Assembly: GCA_020747015.1 (NCBI GenBank)
Contig: JAGTJM010000005.1
Coordinates: forward strand, 868,001 to 932,000
Direction: 5' to 3'
DNA length: 64,000 bases
DNA from: Pyrenochaeta sp. MPI-SDFR-AT-0127
Taxonomy: Eukaryota > Ascomycota > Dothideomycetes > Pleosporales > Cucurbitariaceae
Each line of letters begins with the position of its first letter. Within the stretch, counting starts at the first letter, position 1. Both the position numbers and the translations under genes were made by a program. The notes under the pieces are model-generated. The model did no database searches and was not told where the DNA came from. It saw only the letters and a program-made list of their open reading frames with translations. Shown piece by piece: positions 1-12,341 of the stretch.

Positions 1-186
1 ATGTGTGGTATTTGGCAGGATCGCCGGTGATCAGTGTGCAGCTTATATTGAAGGACAGGAATAAGCTGCCGTTACTGGCCATATGTGTCCAAACAACTTC
101 GCAGGGTTGTGACACATTCTTCCTCGAATCGTACCATATTCTCTATCGTTCTTTTGCCTCTATTTGTGTGATGCCTCTTCACGATC
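1..186. other. left edge, no supported gene
   Basis: This stretch lies beyond the stop of the DUF1769 gene. Open frames exist on both strands but none is recognisable. A GTAAGC donor-like string sits within the last codons of the DUF1769 frame near 196-201, so a further 3' exon reaching into this stretch cannot be excluded. Confidence 0.4.
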
Positions 187-1522
187 TTATTTCGACTTCT
201 CCTGCTTACTTTGTAGGTATTGCTCGACGGTTGCATCATCCAAGTCATCAATCTGGACATCTAAAGATTTGTTGGACGGATGCGGTGAACTGCTTCTGCT
301 CGAAACCCCTGATTCGGATGATGAGGGTGGACTACCGAAGCCCAGTGCAGCATAAGCAGCGCATATCGAATTTGCAAGGTTCAACACTGCCGCGGTTGCA
401 TTGTCAGTGAAGCTTTGATGTCCTTCATCCTCATCGTTTAGAGTTGCCGGGGGAGGATCAAGTTGTTGTGATATAGCTGGGCTTTCCTCGATGCGTGGCA
501 TTTCCAAGCTTTTATGCTCTATGGGGTCTGGCTTTGTTGTATCAGTAGCAGCAGCTGGCGTGCTCGCCGCATGCTCTGGGGTTGCCTCTTTTTCAGTCTC
601 TCTTCCAATTCCATTCCAAAAAGCAACTTAAAAAACACTACAAAGAGTACATCCTCTGTAGCTCGATTCTTGAGCACAAACCGAAGATGGTGCGTCTTCT
701 CATCTATGTATTTTGCAACTGAGATCGAGAATCCGGGTAGTCGCAGCGAAAAGTTCGCAAAGTCAAGGTGAGGGTTGAAGAAGTCTGCGTGATACATGCG
801 ACCCTTCTCAAATGTGAAGTTGGACAGAGCTTGAGAATCGAGGAAGTGTTTTCGACGCTTCTTCCACTTTGAAGGTACTTGCTGGTCTTTTCTTATGGAA
901 AATCCGCTGCCTTCAGCACCCTCTTCGATCACTCCATCCCCTTCATTGTCTAGGTTTGCGAGCTGCTCATCTGGTGTAACGCTATCTGTCAGTTCCCCGA
1001 TCCTAAAAGCGAAGAAACTCGATAAAGCAGGGCCATATAAATAGGGCTCATCAGAGTACGGATCAGAGTACAGTCCAGGGTCTAAAAGGCTTGTGGCAAT
1101 TTTCATAGCGTACTTGAAGCCTGGGGGAAGCTGGTGTTTGATCGAATGGTCGTAGTCGAAACCCATAACTAAATCATCACCAGAAACATCGCGCTTTGGG
1201 ACAAAAGAAAAGGCAATACTATAACGATCCGATATATGTAGCTTGTGGTCAAAGTAACTTGACGAAGTTGGTGAGTTGCGAGGTAGGCCATTATAGTCTT
1301 TGATTCTGACTCTGATCCAGGCCGTGACGATGTCGCCGTCAACGCAGGTAGCACCAGGGCCGTTGACAGATACTTGTTGGTGGGTCGAGGCGTCATACGA
1401 TGGTCCGGTAGTCACTAGAAGATGTCAGTTATGGGCAATAGGCGAGACTTGTGTCACCTGGAACCTTCAAGAAGATATTTATCTCGTGCCGCTGGGTCTA
1501 CAACGTTCTTGGATCCCGACAT
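187..1522 (-). CDS. DUF1769-family protein (frame broken once)
   Basis: This is a fungal protein of the DUF1769 (UPF0590) family, whose biochemical role is unknown. Exon 1 runs 1522-1465 and starts MSGSKNVVDP. A 50-nt intron (1464-1415) with an unusual GTTCCA donor and a CTTCTAG acceptor rejoins the frame as KYLLEVTTGPSYD, which fits the family start. Exon 2 carries the family blocks PKRDVSGDDLVMGFDYDH, LPPGFKYAMK and EPYLYGPALSSFFAFRIG. The frame then stops at 519-521, but another frame continues without break as EATPEHAASTPAAATD to a stop at 187. Adding one base in the T-run at 589-593 (A-run on the coding strand) joins ELEERLKK to EATPEHAAS and gives about 428 residues. The acidic, Ser/Pro-rich tail looks disordered. 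The break is either a sequence error or a recent mutation. Confidence 0.8.
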
Positions 1523-2681
1523 CTTGTTCCGAACCACCAAATCTAGGAGAAACAACAAGACAAACGAGGGTCAGATTGATGCTTAGGTTAGGAGACTTCG
1601 CATCCTATTTAGTGTGAGAGAGGTGAGTGAGATGAACAACAAGTGACAAAAGATATTGCAGATTCGACAATTTCTAGGAGATCGTCAGCCACGACAGAAA
1701 GACACGACGACTTGGAAGATGAATATTTGCAAGGCACTTGTGGCACTTTAAAATGGCGCTACATGTCCTGCTTTGGCGCGATGTGTACCAAGTTGGGTGA
1801 GATCAGTGACAAACATCGTCCAATAAATGTATGACGTCGTTATCGAGTTCCTCCAATGAAATGTCGTCACTTAGTGTGAGGCTCCTGATCTCCCAAGATT
1901 TTTTTTTCCTCTCTAGGATTCAACATTATTTTTCCTCGAAAAAATATTTCTTCAAGAAAAGCCTTGGTTGCTGTTGAGACCAGTGCGGGTGTTTGGTTAT
2001 GGTGACTCGTGTTCAACATGCTTAGGAATGGAGCAGATGCCATTCCACTTAGCTCGCGAAAAATCCTAACAGCATCTACGCTCTTTAAGTTTCATTTTTG
2101 AAATCATCATACGAAAAGAAACCGATCAGCCTGAAATGGCGTCCTGATGAATAATCAGATCATGGAATCAAGTGCAGTCTTCTAGACAAGGACCACCGAG
2201 CGCTTTCCGTTTCGAGCACACATCACATAGCAACTTCCTCAGGCGTTACCTGCGATCTCCACACAATATGCATCGGCCGCTGTCCTATAATCTTAGAATT
2301 ACCTACTAAGCCATAAGGCTGCTGACTCACTACTATGAACTTTTACATCGCTCACCATGTGACCCCGCCGAGTTTATTCCGAACACAGCGTTGTTCACAA
2401 ATCAAACATCTGAGCTTGATGTGATCCGACACAAACCGAATTGTAGGCGTGGTGCATTACAAAGATGGGTTGATTTCGGTAATGTTGAGCAATTCATGTA
2501 GGCTGGAGATGTATATAAATCAGTAATAATGAAGCGAAGGGATTCAGGGAATATATCAGATCTACAACTACTTCACAGGCTGCCTTCATCTGTCTCAGTC
2601 CATATCACGGTGCACAAACTTGATATTAGAAATAACGGCTACACCATCTCTTTTGGCGTCTCTACACTAGGCTCACGCACA
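1523..2681. promoter_or_regulatory. intergenic region with TATA box at 2512-2520
   Basis: This is a divergent promoter region between the DUF1769 gene and the reductase at 2682. A TATATAAAT element at 2512-2520 lies about 160 nt before the reductase ATG. In-frame ATG codons exist upstream (2529), but that one lies too close to the TATA box to be likely. I see no gene here. Confidence 0.5.
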
Positions 2682-3849
2682 ATGTTCGAATACACTATCA
2701 GCGGCCAGCCAGAAATTAAAGCTACTCGACGCGAAATCCCTACCCCGTAAGCCAGCCACTCTAGGCGTTGATGCGAATATTCTAACTTACCTCAGCGAAC
2801 CTGGCCCCGACGACGTGCTCATAAAAGTCATTGTAACCGACTCCAATCCTAAAGACTGGAAAGCGTCCAGGGGACATGATGTCGAAAAGGGTATCAATCA
2901 AGGTGACGACATTTCCGGCATTATCCACGCTGTTGGTTCGAATGTGTACGAGTACCAGCCTGGAGACCGCGTAGCTGCTTTTCATCGCATGTTTACCACC
3001 CACGGGAGTTACGCAGAATACGCCATTGCCCCAACAAGTACCACATTCAGGCTGCCACCAAATGTGAGCTTCGAGGAAGGAGCTACAATACCACTTGCGG
3101 CTATGACTGCTGCGCTGGCGCTGTACCAGCATCTCGGTCTACCCTTGCCATGGTCTAACCAAGGAGAGGCGAAGAATACGCCAGTGTTGATTTTTGGTGG
3201 CGCATCAGCAGTCGGAGCATTTGCACTCAAGTTTGCGAAGCTCAGCGGAATCAGCCCCATCATCACTGTAGCGGGTAATGGTATCGACTTTGTCCGGAGT
3301 CAAAATGTTGCCACACATATCGTCGACTACCGCAAGAATGGCGGACAAGACATTGTTCCTGATATCCTTGCGGCTCTTGAAGGAAAGACGCTCAAACACG
3401 CATTCGATGCTATATCTAGTCAAGGGAGCTGGGATTACATCATTCGCGTTCTCACAGATGAAGCCAACGGCAACAATGCAGGCGGTCACATAAACATGGT
3501 TGATCCTCCATCCGGCAACCCTGTCGGCAACAGGTTCGGCAGTGCGAAGGATTGGGGCTTCCCAGATAATGTGCAGTTCTCACGCACATTTGTGAGCAGT
3601 GCGTATGGGGCCAAGCACACGTTCCGGACGCAAGAAGAAGCGAACAAGGATGGAGACTTTGCATATATCTTCTACCGATACATAGGTCGATTGCTTGCAG
3701 AAGGCACACTGACGGGGCATCCGTTCGAGATTATGCCAGGTGGATTAGAGAGTGTTGGCGATGGGGTGAGGAGATTGTTTGAGAATAGCGTCAGTGCGAA
3801 GAAGTTGGTGTATAGGATTGCTGACACGCCAGGCGGTGTGGAGAAATAG
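2682..3849 (+). CDS. medium-chain reductase, quinone oxidoreductase-like
   Basis: Predicted NADP(H)-dependent reductase of the medium-chain dehydrogenase/reductase (MDR) superfamily. Exon 1 is 2682-2746 (MFEYTISGQPEIKATRREIP). The intron 2747-2795 has GTAAGC, a CTAAC branch site and CTCAG. Exon 2 is 2796-3849, giving 372 residues. The GroES-like N-terminal domain shows PDDVLIKV and NPKDWK, and the Rossmann part shows VLIFGGASAVGAFALKFAKL. The Cys/His set of zinc alcohol dehydrogenases is not visible, so it is probably a zinc-independent reductase. Its layout, with NPxDWK and a long IPLAAMTAALALYQHL block, is shared with the gene at 29684, so the two look like distant paralogues. The substrate is unknown. 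The neighbours do not suggest a pathway. Confidence 0.85.
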
Positions 3850-5934
3850 AGGGATTCTATTCTGGAGTGCTAGTCGTCAAGGTGTAAGAGGAGTAGCGCT
3901 GAGTATCCACCGACGTAGTTAGCAATACAGTCCATGTAGTTACAGAGCAGCTTGCTTGAGGAGGTGATTCAAGGAGTTATTCATATATTGGACGTAATAG
4001 TCGATGCGTTCACCACGACTGACCTTGCAATGGCCAGGTCACCGTGCTGAGTCTTTACTTCATGTACGGCTACGAATCACACTCTCCTTTTGCGCTCACC
4101 AGAGATTCCAGCGCGGGTGCACAGCAATTGTATTGAGTCGTTGAGATGCTGTTGTGCATGGATGAGAGTGCCACGGCCGCAGTCGAAGCCGAGCAGGAAG
4201 GGTAGCAGCTTGCCACGTACTTTGGCATATCATCGGGTTCCAAGCTGACGAGCCAGAGCTAATGTGCCTGGTATAGTGCAAGAGCCACTTTGCTCTGCCG
4301 GGGATCTCCGTTCGACATGGACAGGTATAAGAAGAGGTTTCGAGAGTACGTATGGTCAGCAGCAAACAGATGATCATGACATAATTCAACGACGGGAGCA
4401 TGACTCTGGACAATTTGCATGATGGCGGAATACATTTAAGGTAGCTGTCCGGATGGCTGACGACGCGGCTCATGGCAGGTTGAGGAAATTGTGGAGAGAG
4501 ATTTGCTTGCATAATAGCGCGGTTTCCTCTTCATGCCACCTCGCACCCCATGCCGCTGGCCACTCATATGCAGATAGAATGTTTTGTTTCGAAATACTCC
4601 GACGTTGTGAGGCTGAAGCAGCCGACGTTACCAAATAGAATGGGGCCCTGTTCTGTGTGACGACATTTGGGATTGCTCTTGGAATTCCCGCAACCGTCGG
4701 GCCAAGCGGGCTCCTCAGACGTGGAATGTGGCACAAGGGGCCATGTTCGACGGCTGGGTGACACGGAGATCAAGCAAGCCGCCCGTGCCGTGTGGGCAAA
4801 GGGACGAGGACAAGTGCAATCTGCGAACGAGTGGCCGTCCTTGTGGACTGCTAGCCGCGCATGGGGATCGTGTGGTGAAATGGTCCATGGTAAAATGACA
4901 AGTCTGGGTGGAGCCGGCCAGGCTGTCAGCACGGCCGCCATGGGGGCGTGATAGGGCCTTTCTTAGATTGGTTTCCCAATTTACCCCAGGACAGGCTCGG
5001 GAGGCCAAGCGACTTGACCGCGAGGAACAGGCTAGCCAGCTGCTGAGTCGGGCATGGTGAAGCATGGGGCCAAACGCAAAAGAATGTTGCACGACCCAAT
5101 GACATGCAGGCTGGCCCTCCGAGCAGCCGCTGGCGCAGGGGGCGAGGGTAGACGGAGGATGGCGTTGCAACACCAGATCCCCAGGACGTGAACGAGCGCC
5201 CCCCAAACACCCACTCGTGCTCGCCTTGGGCTCTCCCAGCACACACGTAGACGCTGGCGCTGCGTTGACCTTTCTCGTCGCTCCTTAGCCTGCTGGCACC
5301 CATTCGCATTCTGTGTCTCTTGCGCCTTGTCCTCTGGGTGCTCACTCGCGCCGGTCCACTGTCGCTCCCTTTGCCCCATTGTCCCACGCCCAATTGTTCA
5401 CCTGCCCCCCCCCAAACTGTCGCTTTCACCGCGAGGCTACAAGAAGAAAGCCGCAACACCAAAAACAACAGCAACACCGCTATTGTCGGCCCTTCATATA
5501 CCAAGGTGCCGTCTGCCGGACGTGGCCCATCCGCTGTCAATCCCCCTCAAGCCCTGCGCACCTCCGACACATGGTGCTCCATAGTCGCCTTCACATCATG
5601 CGCACTGCATCCTAACTAGCATACTGAATCTGCACGCAACACGGACAGTTCTCTACCCCGGCCAGCAGCCTCAATTGCCCGCTTGCCTAACAGCGGCGCC
5701 ACCCCAGGCTCTCTTTACACTTCTGCTCGTTAGTGGTGAGCAGCCGGCCTGTCCCCACCACTACGACCTCCACACTCTCTCAAGCCTATTCTGTACCTTC
5801 CTTTCGGCTCTCTGGGCGCGGCACATGATCTAGCTGCCCAACACACTCCTTATAGCCACAGCTGGACTGCAGAATCCCACCACCGTTGAGCGGATACACT
5901 ACACTTCGACTAATACACGACACCCCCCAAAATC
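3850..5934. other. gene-poor GC-rich intergenic region
   Basis: This 2-kb stretch precedes Kch1. From about 4640 on it is GC-rich and the last 700 nt are pyrimidine-rich on the plus strand, including a run of C near 5406-5415. That is typical of a fungal promoter and long 5' leader. Long open frames overlap on both strands (for example 4715-5242 minus), but they have low complexity and match nothing I recognise. Confidence 0.5.
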
Positions 5935-7926
5935 ATGGGCTGCTGTGGAGATCGCGAAAAGGGCGTCACGGTGACGGAGGAGCAGAAGTGGGACTATGTT
6001 GTGCGTACCCTAGAGCAGAGGCCCAGACATTTGTGCTGACTTTGACAGAACCTCTCCGACTTCAAGTCGAGCTCCTGCCTCGCCCCCTTCTCCTACGTCT
6101 GGCTGTGGATTCTCGTAGTCGTTTCCTGCGCCGTCTACGCCGCCGATGCCTTCACTGCCGTCAATCTCCTCGCTTTCAACAAATGGTCGAGCCAGGTCAA
6201 GCCAAAGGTTCCCTTCGAGGTCGCCAAATGGATCTTTGCCATCACCATCATCATCTCTTACGTCTTCCTTATATACCGTTGGATCATGGCTCTGCGCGTC
6301 ATGCGTTCAGGCAGCGTGACGGAATGTTACCTCGAACCTCTGGCTGCCATCTTGCAGAGTATGCGATTGACCAAGAGCGGTCAGGGCTGGCGACGCTTCT
6401 TGGTCTTCGCGGAGCTGACCAAGAGTAAGAAGGGCGCCAACTACATTGCCCTGTTCGTCTACTTTCAGTTCAAAAGCGCTCTACTCATCATAGTCGCCCA
6501 AGGACCTCGAATCGCCATCAATGCGCTGACTCTATACGCCGTCATGGAAGCTCAACTTCTCCCCATTGGCGACCATGCCTCGGATGACCGCTCAGGCTTT
6601 GAGCAATTCTTCTTCAACATCAAGGTCATGATCGAGAAGGGCAATAAACAGGAGACTGTCATCTATTTCACCATGTTGTTCTCGCTGTTCATCTGGGTAA
6701 TTGCTGCTTTGGGCCTGATCATATCTGCCCTGTTATACATCTTCTTCCTTTGGCACTACATTCCTCGAGCCGATGGATCTTTGACCCAGTACTGTCGTCG
6801 AAAGGTTGAGACTCGTCTGGAGCGCATCGTGGGCAAGAAGATCAAGAAGGCTATTGAGAAGCAAGACCAGCAACGAAGAAAGGAGGAGCAACGCGCCATC
6901 AAAAAGGGCGCTCTCGACCCGTCGCAAACCCGGCCCACGCTACCCAAGCTGGACAGAGACGATGACGATACCTCTACTGTCTTCTCACTACAGCGATCAG
7001 ACACCATGAGCTCGAACGCGACCCTTCCGCCCTACTCGTTGAACGCACCGGCTCGGTCCAACACCATGAATACGGTACATACAATGAATAGCAATCGAAG
7101 CATGATGAAGCCATCTTTGCCAACGCTAAACGAAAGACCTGGTATTCCGTCCAGATCAGACACCCAAGGCACAAATTTCTCAACGACTAGTTATGGTTCG
7201 AACGCTCCCCTCCTAAATCAAGCTAGCGACATGGGCATGGCTCCTCCTCTCGATCGAAAAGTTGATTATTTCGGCGAGCCGCCTGCTCGACCATACAACT
7301 CATCTAGCCGGCCATTCTCGCCAATGTCCCAAGGTCGAGCATCTCCACTTCCGCCCCGGGGGCCTCTCCTACCGCCTGTCGATACCAGCTATTCAAACGG
7401 TCGTTATGAGTCTGACCCTCACCTCATTTCGCCGCTACCTGGTGATCTGCGAGACCCTTTGTCCTCTCAATCGAATCGACCATATCCTGAATTCAGTCCT
7501 TTCGATAGCCGTGGGCCACAGATGGGCCCATCCTACGAGTTGTCGCCTGTCGATACAACGCCATCGGACAACATCTCTCGACATTACCATGCAAACTCGA
7601 ACGGCTCAGATGACTATCAGCCACCTCAGATGCCTAGTGCTTTGAGGGCGGGATCTCCGGCCATGTCACAACCATCTGGTTTACCATCTCAGCCGAGAGC
7701 AGGCACGGCACCCCCACGGCCAGGACTTCCCCCAAGCCTGCAGTCAGCCATCCAACGCCGTGAAGCCTCACAACCGCTGCCGAACCGAGGGATGAACGGT
7801 TCGGTCCAACAACAACGTAGTGCCACAGCACCCCTTCAGCAACAAAGCTGGAATCAGGGACCAGCCCCGCGAAGCTACACTCCATCATCCGCGCCCCGAG
7901 GCTATGATAACGGTTATGGTTACTAG
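5935..7926 (+). CDS. KCH1: Kch1-type low-affinity potassium transporter
   Basis: Plasma-membrane protein of the fungal Kch1/Prm6 family. In yeast this family carries K+ influx linked to pheromone signalling and calcium-channel activation. Exon 1 is 5935-6000 (MGCCGDREKGVTVTEEQ). The intron 6001-6048 has GTGCGT, a CTGAC branch site and a GACAG end. Exon 2 is 6049-7926, giving 647 residues. The N-terminal MGCC is a plausible acylation site. Four hydrophobic stretches follow within roughly the first 270 residues, for example SYVWLWILVVVSCAVYAAD and IFAITIIISYVFLIYRW. A basic coiled stretch (KKIKKAIEKQDQQRRKEEQ) comes next, then about 330 residues of Ser/Pro/Asn-rich, probably disordered cytosolic tail with many SP sites that could be phosphorylated. 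The start is set by the conserved MGCCGD and the clean splice. Confidence 0.9.
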
Positions 7927-10900
7927 TACTTGATTCCGTTCACATATTTCCATTTACCATGCATATCACGGCGTTCACTTCTCTCCCACTGTTGGATACA
8001 GCACCCTTTTTATACATAACCCCATTTGCGCAACGACGGCTCTCGTAGACATAGAGCGAGAGGGCTTGACGACTTTTTTCCTTTTTATTCTTCCATTGTT
8101 TCGAGATACCCATAGGCTCACCGCTGGTCTCGGACGTCCGTTCGCTTCTTCTGCTGCGCTTTGGTGGATTAGAAGATTTTGGGTCGAACCAGCTCCACAT
8201 GATCGCAGGGATGTGTGTGAGTGAGACATGTGAAAGCGATGCACAGCACTGTGCGGCTGTACTATATCACGCATGCGAAGGGCTTGTGAAAAGAAATGAT
8301 ATCTTGATTCTCCATCAACTTTGCCAAAGTGTCATTTGTGCTCTTGATTCCCATGTTTGATGTCGATTGATGCCTGCGAGGTGGTGTTACTAACGAGACA
8401 CGTGACCTCTGGTCATGTAGTGTCTAGCTTAACACCTGCTCAACCAGCGATCACGTCTTGAGCTTTGCATGTCAGCCAAACAGAATGACATCTTACCAAA
8501 AATGTGATAGGTAAAGTGCATGAGCTACAATGGCAGCTGCTGTACTTGGGAGACATTCCGACAACCTCCTAGTAAGCGCAACGAAGACACGACATGATCA
8601 TCACCCCTACTGTGCCATCAAACATCATCATGCACAAGTCAAACGACACGTCTGCACAGCGCGATCCAACCCTGCGGCCTAACATGTTTGGCAAGCTGTC
8701 AGAATCGCAACCACCTTTTCCCCACCCTCGAACCATAGATTAGCCAAGTGCCCCAAACTTGTTTCGTTTGATCGCCAGGCACCCCAAGCAAAGATCCCAG
8801 ATACACCACGCGCGGAACCGCACGACAGCAAGGTTTGACAAGCCAGGATAGTGCGGTAGCAATGGTTGCAGGCGAGCAATCTCTTCCCTTGTGTGAGGAG
8901 ATTTTTCTTGTTGACCAGGTTGAGGAATTTGGGGGTTTGGTTGGAAGATTCTGTCGTAAACCGTTGTGTTCGGCAAAATTCTTTGCGTCTTTGCAGATCC
9001 ATGCGAATCAGTCTGGGTTCTAGACTATCATCCTGTCATGAGCGAAAGCCTGGCGTTGTGATAATTCGGAGGCTATTTGATGTCTCATTCGCTTTCTGTT
9101 GGTGATAGTCGCTTGCAAGATTTAGTTTGCCACCACGTTCAACCAAGAGAACTCAAGTGGAGACACTACTTTGACCGAGCTACTCTCGCTACACAACCGG
9201 TACCGGTCGCGAAATCGGCTCAAACTGTCCGACCGTTTCAAAAAGCTTTACTACATGGTAAATTGAGCAGAAATGCAGCGATACTACTCCATGTGTTCAC
9301 AACGGCGGTATCATAAAACTATATGGGACATGTACAGCATTGGGGCGAGTTTGATACTGTATGATTGTTGTGACATCATGTCGATGAGCCAATCGTTACG
9401 TATCGATAAGCTTGCGTGGTCTTGCATGAGCCTGCATGAGGTTGAACTGCTGCAGATTGATGGCGTTGCGCTCACTGTTTGATTGGTGTACCTCGCCGAG
9501 CGAAGAGCCATGCAGACGCAGAGCCGGTAGTCCAATGGAGCAGTATCCGGGCAGTAGGTGTGGTAGGGTAAGACGGAGGAAGACGCTGGGGGTGTAAAGG
9601 CTAAGAAAGTGTCTCGCCTACAGAACCGTAGCAGGCTGACAGCGGGAGTGGGAAAGAGGTGTGAGCACGGGTATCATGCTGTGTATCTTTACGTTCCATG
9701 TGTTGTGCTTCGCCTGTATGAGCACGTGCTGTTGCCATATGTGGAGCAGCCCTCTGAGTTGCGTCTAACATGTAGATTGGCAAGCGACTGCCGAGAGGCG
9801 CCTATGCATGCGTAGTACGAAAGAGAAACGTAAATCAAAAGGAAGAAGGGTCGGCGACAAGGAAGAATTTGCAAACATTTCCATGCGCCTATTGGAAGAT
9901 GGAAGGGAAAGCGACGAGTAAAAGAAAATCCACTTGGACTTTTGTCGCTTACCGTTCCCGCGTGGAGGAGCATCTTGACAGCTGGTAGCGAACGACCACC
10001 CACCACGTCGCACAAGGCTTTCCTCAACATGGCTTAAGTCGGGATCCGACTGGCGGGTATTGCAGTCGAGATTTTCTTGGTGCATGTGTAGTCGACCACG
10101 TTGCGATAAACTCTTATCGTTCCGTGTCCCTTACAGCACGGCTGGGGCTCCACAGACGTTGCTTCGGCACATCAGGCGGATCGCTGAGTGGAGAAGAAAC
10201 TGCGCAGCTGCAGATGGCTGCAGATGGGAGACAGGGAAGGAGAAGAATGCTGTTGCACGCTATGGTTGCGTCACGGCTGCACAGAGGAGGACAGGCGGCG
10301 CTGACACACTCATGCTGCGATGCACTGTTGGGTCGGGAAAGAGGGGGAAGGCGTCGCAATGGCAACCTGTTGACGCCGTTGACGTTGCAGTGGACTTGGG
10401 TTTGCAGCTGGCAGTGGAATGAAGACGGCAAGCCCAGACTTGTTGAGCAATGGCACATGTGTGGATTTGGCGTGCAAGACTCAGAGGCGACGGCGGTCCA
10501 TGTGAAAAGGTTCTGGAAGAGTCAGTTGCTCCACCTTGGTTCGCGGCGACCAGAGGAACACGCATGCATCTGCTCCCAATCACAGCAGGACGACCCCACT
10601 GTGGTGATGATCGCAATTGCGCGGCCATCATTTCGTTTCCCCGGTAGTGTTGAGTCTGTGCCGTCCTCTTTGGGGGGGATGCGTGTCCGTCGCTCGTTGA
10701 CAGCCAGGACTCGAGTCTTGTTGGAGGCGACGATTCCTCGCAGCGCGCTGTCCGCTGGCGTCCCAGCAAAACAGCGAATGCGTCGCCAACACGTCGCCTC
10801 TGTGTGCTGCATCTGCGCTTGTTTTCTGGCCTGAAACTTGGACAAAGCCAAGCGGTACCTGAGCCAGGCACACCAATGGGGTTGCGGCAGGATGAGGCCC

Positions 10901-11292
10901 CACTCTTCGGGCGCGACTCCCCATTGGCCCAACCTAGATTAGCAACGGTGATTGTCCGCAGACGCGCCATGCCCCTTTGGTCGACCAGGAGATGAGATGG
11001 GGGCAGCCCGGCTGAGCTGTCTCTTGTTCTTGCGCCTGGCCCTTTTCTCTTTTCCCCTTCACCGCACCGTCCCAGCCTATTTCAACCTATTGTCCCTCGC
11101 TTATTGAATAGGCATTTCGCGCGTTCACTCCTTCACGCCCGTCTTGCTCAACGCTCGCAGTCACTCCTTTCCAAGACCAAGCCACGCCTACCGGCCCCCT
11201 TACACAAAACGACACGCCGTTGAACGACGCTACGATCTTCCTGCTGTTTCCATAACCAACACATCGATAACCCAATCCACAACCATCACATC
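7927..11292. other. long intergenic region, no supported gene
   Basis: This 3.4-kb stretch lies between Kch1 and the Asp f 4-like gene. From about 9900 it becomes GC-rich, and overlapping open frames of 236 codons occur on opposite strands (10124-10834 plus, 10260-10970 minus). Such mirror frames arise from composition. Neither contains a domain, a signal peptide or convincing introns. The last 250 nt are C/T-rich, as in a fungal core promoter. A short direct repeat (TGCATGAG twice) occurs near 9424-9442. Confidence 0.5.
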
Positions 11293-12341
11293 ATGCGTTA
11301 CACTTCCGCCGTGGTGCTGAGCACCCTCGCCGTCGGCCAGGCCGCTGCTCAGAACCTGCACAACCGCCACGCCAGCTTCCACGCCCGTCGTCAAGCGTGA
11401 GTCGCCTGCTAACCCGCTGCCCTTTGTTGCCGTGATTGACGTTTCTTAGTGAGGCCAAGCGAAGCGCCGGTACCGATGTCGACTGGGACAAGGTCGCCTT
11501 TGACCTAAAGGAGGTCGACTGGGAGGCGGTCAACTGGAGCTCCGTCTTCGCTTCTCCCACTCCTGCCGCCGTTGCCCAGCCTACCCCGACCCCCGAAGCA
11601 AAGAAGGCCGAGCCTACCCCCGAGGTCAAGCAGGCGGCTGCTCCCACCAGCGAAAAGGCTGCCGAGCCTTCTGCCAAAGCCGAGTCCGTCAGTGACAAGA
11701 TCAGCGACATCGTCTCCGATGTCTTGAGCGGCGTTGAGGCCATCGCCAGCAAGGTCGGCGCCAAGATTGGCAAGAACGACAAGAGCGACAACGGCGGCAT
11801 CTGGATCGGAACCGACAGCGCGTGGCAAGCCGAGTTCATCAACGAGGCCAACAAGGATGCTGTTCTCTACTGCTGGAAGGCCAACGGTTTCTCTGGCATG
11901 TCTGTCAATGTCAACGTACCCGACATCTCTGTTGGTATCAAGTCTGGCCAGAAGATCAACCTCTCTTTCGCAGCCAACGTTCCTGCTGCGTGCGCTCCCG
12001 CTTTCTCCGACACCAAACTCGCTCTCTTTGGCGGCTGGGACCAAACCTGGTGGGAGGTAACCTTCGGCCAGTGGGGCGCCTTCGACGTCTCCCGAAATGT
12101 CAACATGCGCGGTAACAACATCAGCTCCAAGGGCTCCAAGTGCACGTCCGACATGAACACCTGCGTCTTCAAGTGCAAGGACGAGTCTGTCGCTTCTTGC
12201 GAAAAGGGCTCCGACTATGACCTCTTCAACTGCGCTGCTGGCAACGGTGGCGGTGGTGGCTTTGACACCATCATGCAGGGTACCGGCGGCGGCTGCTCCA
12301 TGGGCTCCTCAAGCGAAAAGGTCACCGTCACCTTCTCTTAA
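11293..12341 (+). CDS. secreted Asp f 4-like protein
   Basis: Predicted secreted protein of 331 residues. Exon 1 is 11293-11396 and encodes a signal peptide (MRYTSAVVLSTLAVGQAAAQ). The intron 11397-11449 (GTGAGT, a GCTAAC-like branch site, TTCTTAG) is followed by exon 2, 11450-12341. Residues from about 60 to 130 form a Pro/Ala/Lys/Glu-rich linker with repeated TPxxKxAEPTPE units. The C-terminal globular half begins GGIWIGTDSAWQAEFINEA, has several cysteines and contains TFGQWGAFDVSRNVNM and TCVFKCKD. This layout resembles fungal Asp f 4-like secreted proteins, many of which are seen in plant-associated Dothideomycetes. Their molecular role is not settled. The family name is my judgement from motif shape, and confidence in it is moderate. 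Confidence 0.7.

Noticed and set aside
4715..5540. Long minus-strand frames upstream of Kch1
   Set aside because: The region is pyrimidine-rich leader and promoter DNA; the frames are low in complexity and match no family.
8700..8800. Minus-strand GGTTCGAGG possible tRNA box
   Set aside because: The flanking sequence does not fold into a cloverleaf and has no pairing acceptor stem.
10124..10970. Two 236-codon open frames on opposite strands
   Set aside because: They mirror each other in GC-rich DNA, contain no domain, signal or splice pattern, and arise from base composition.
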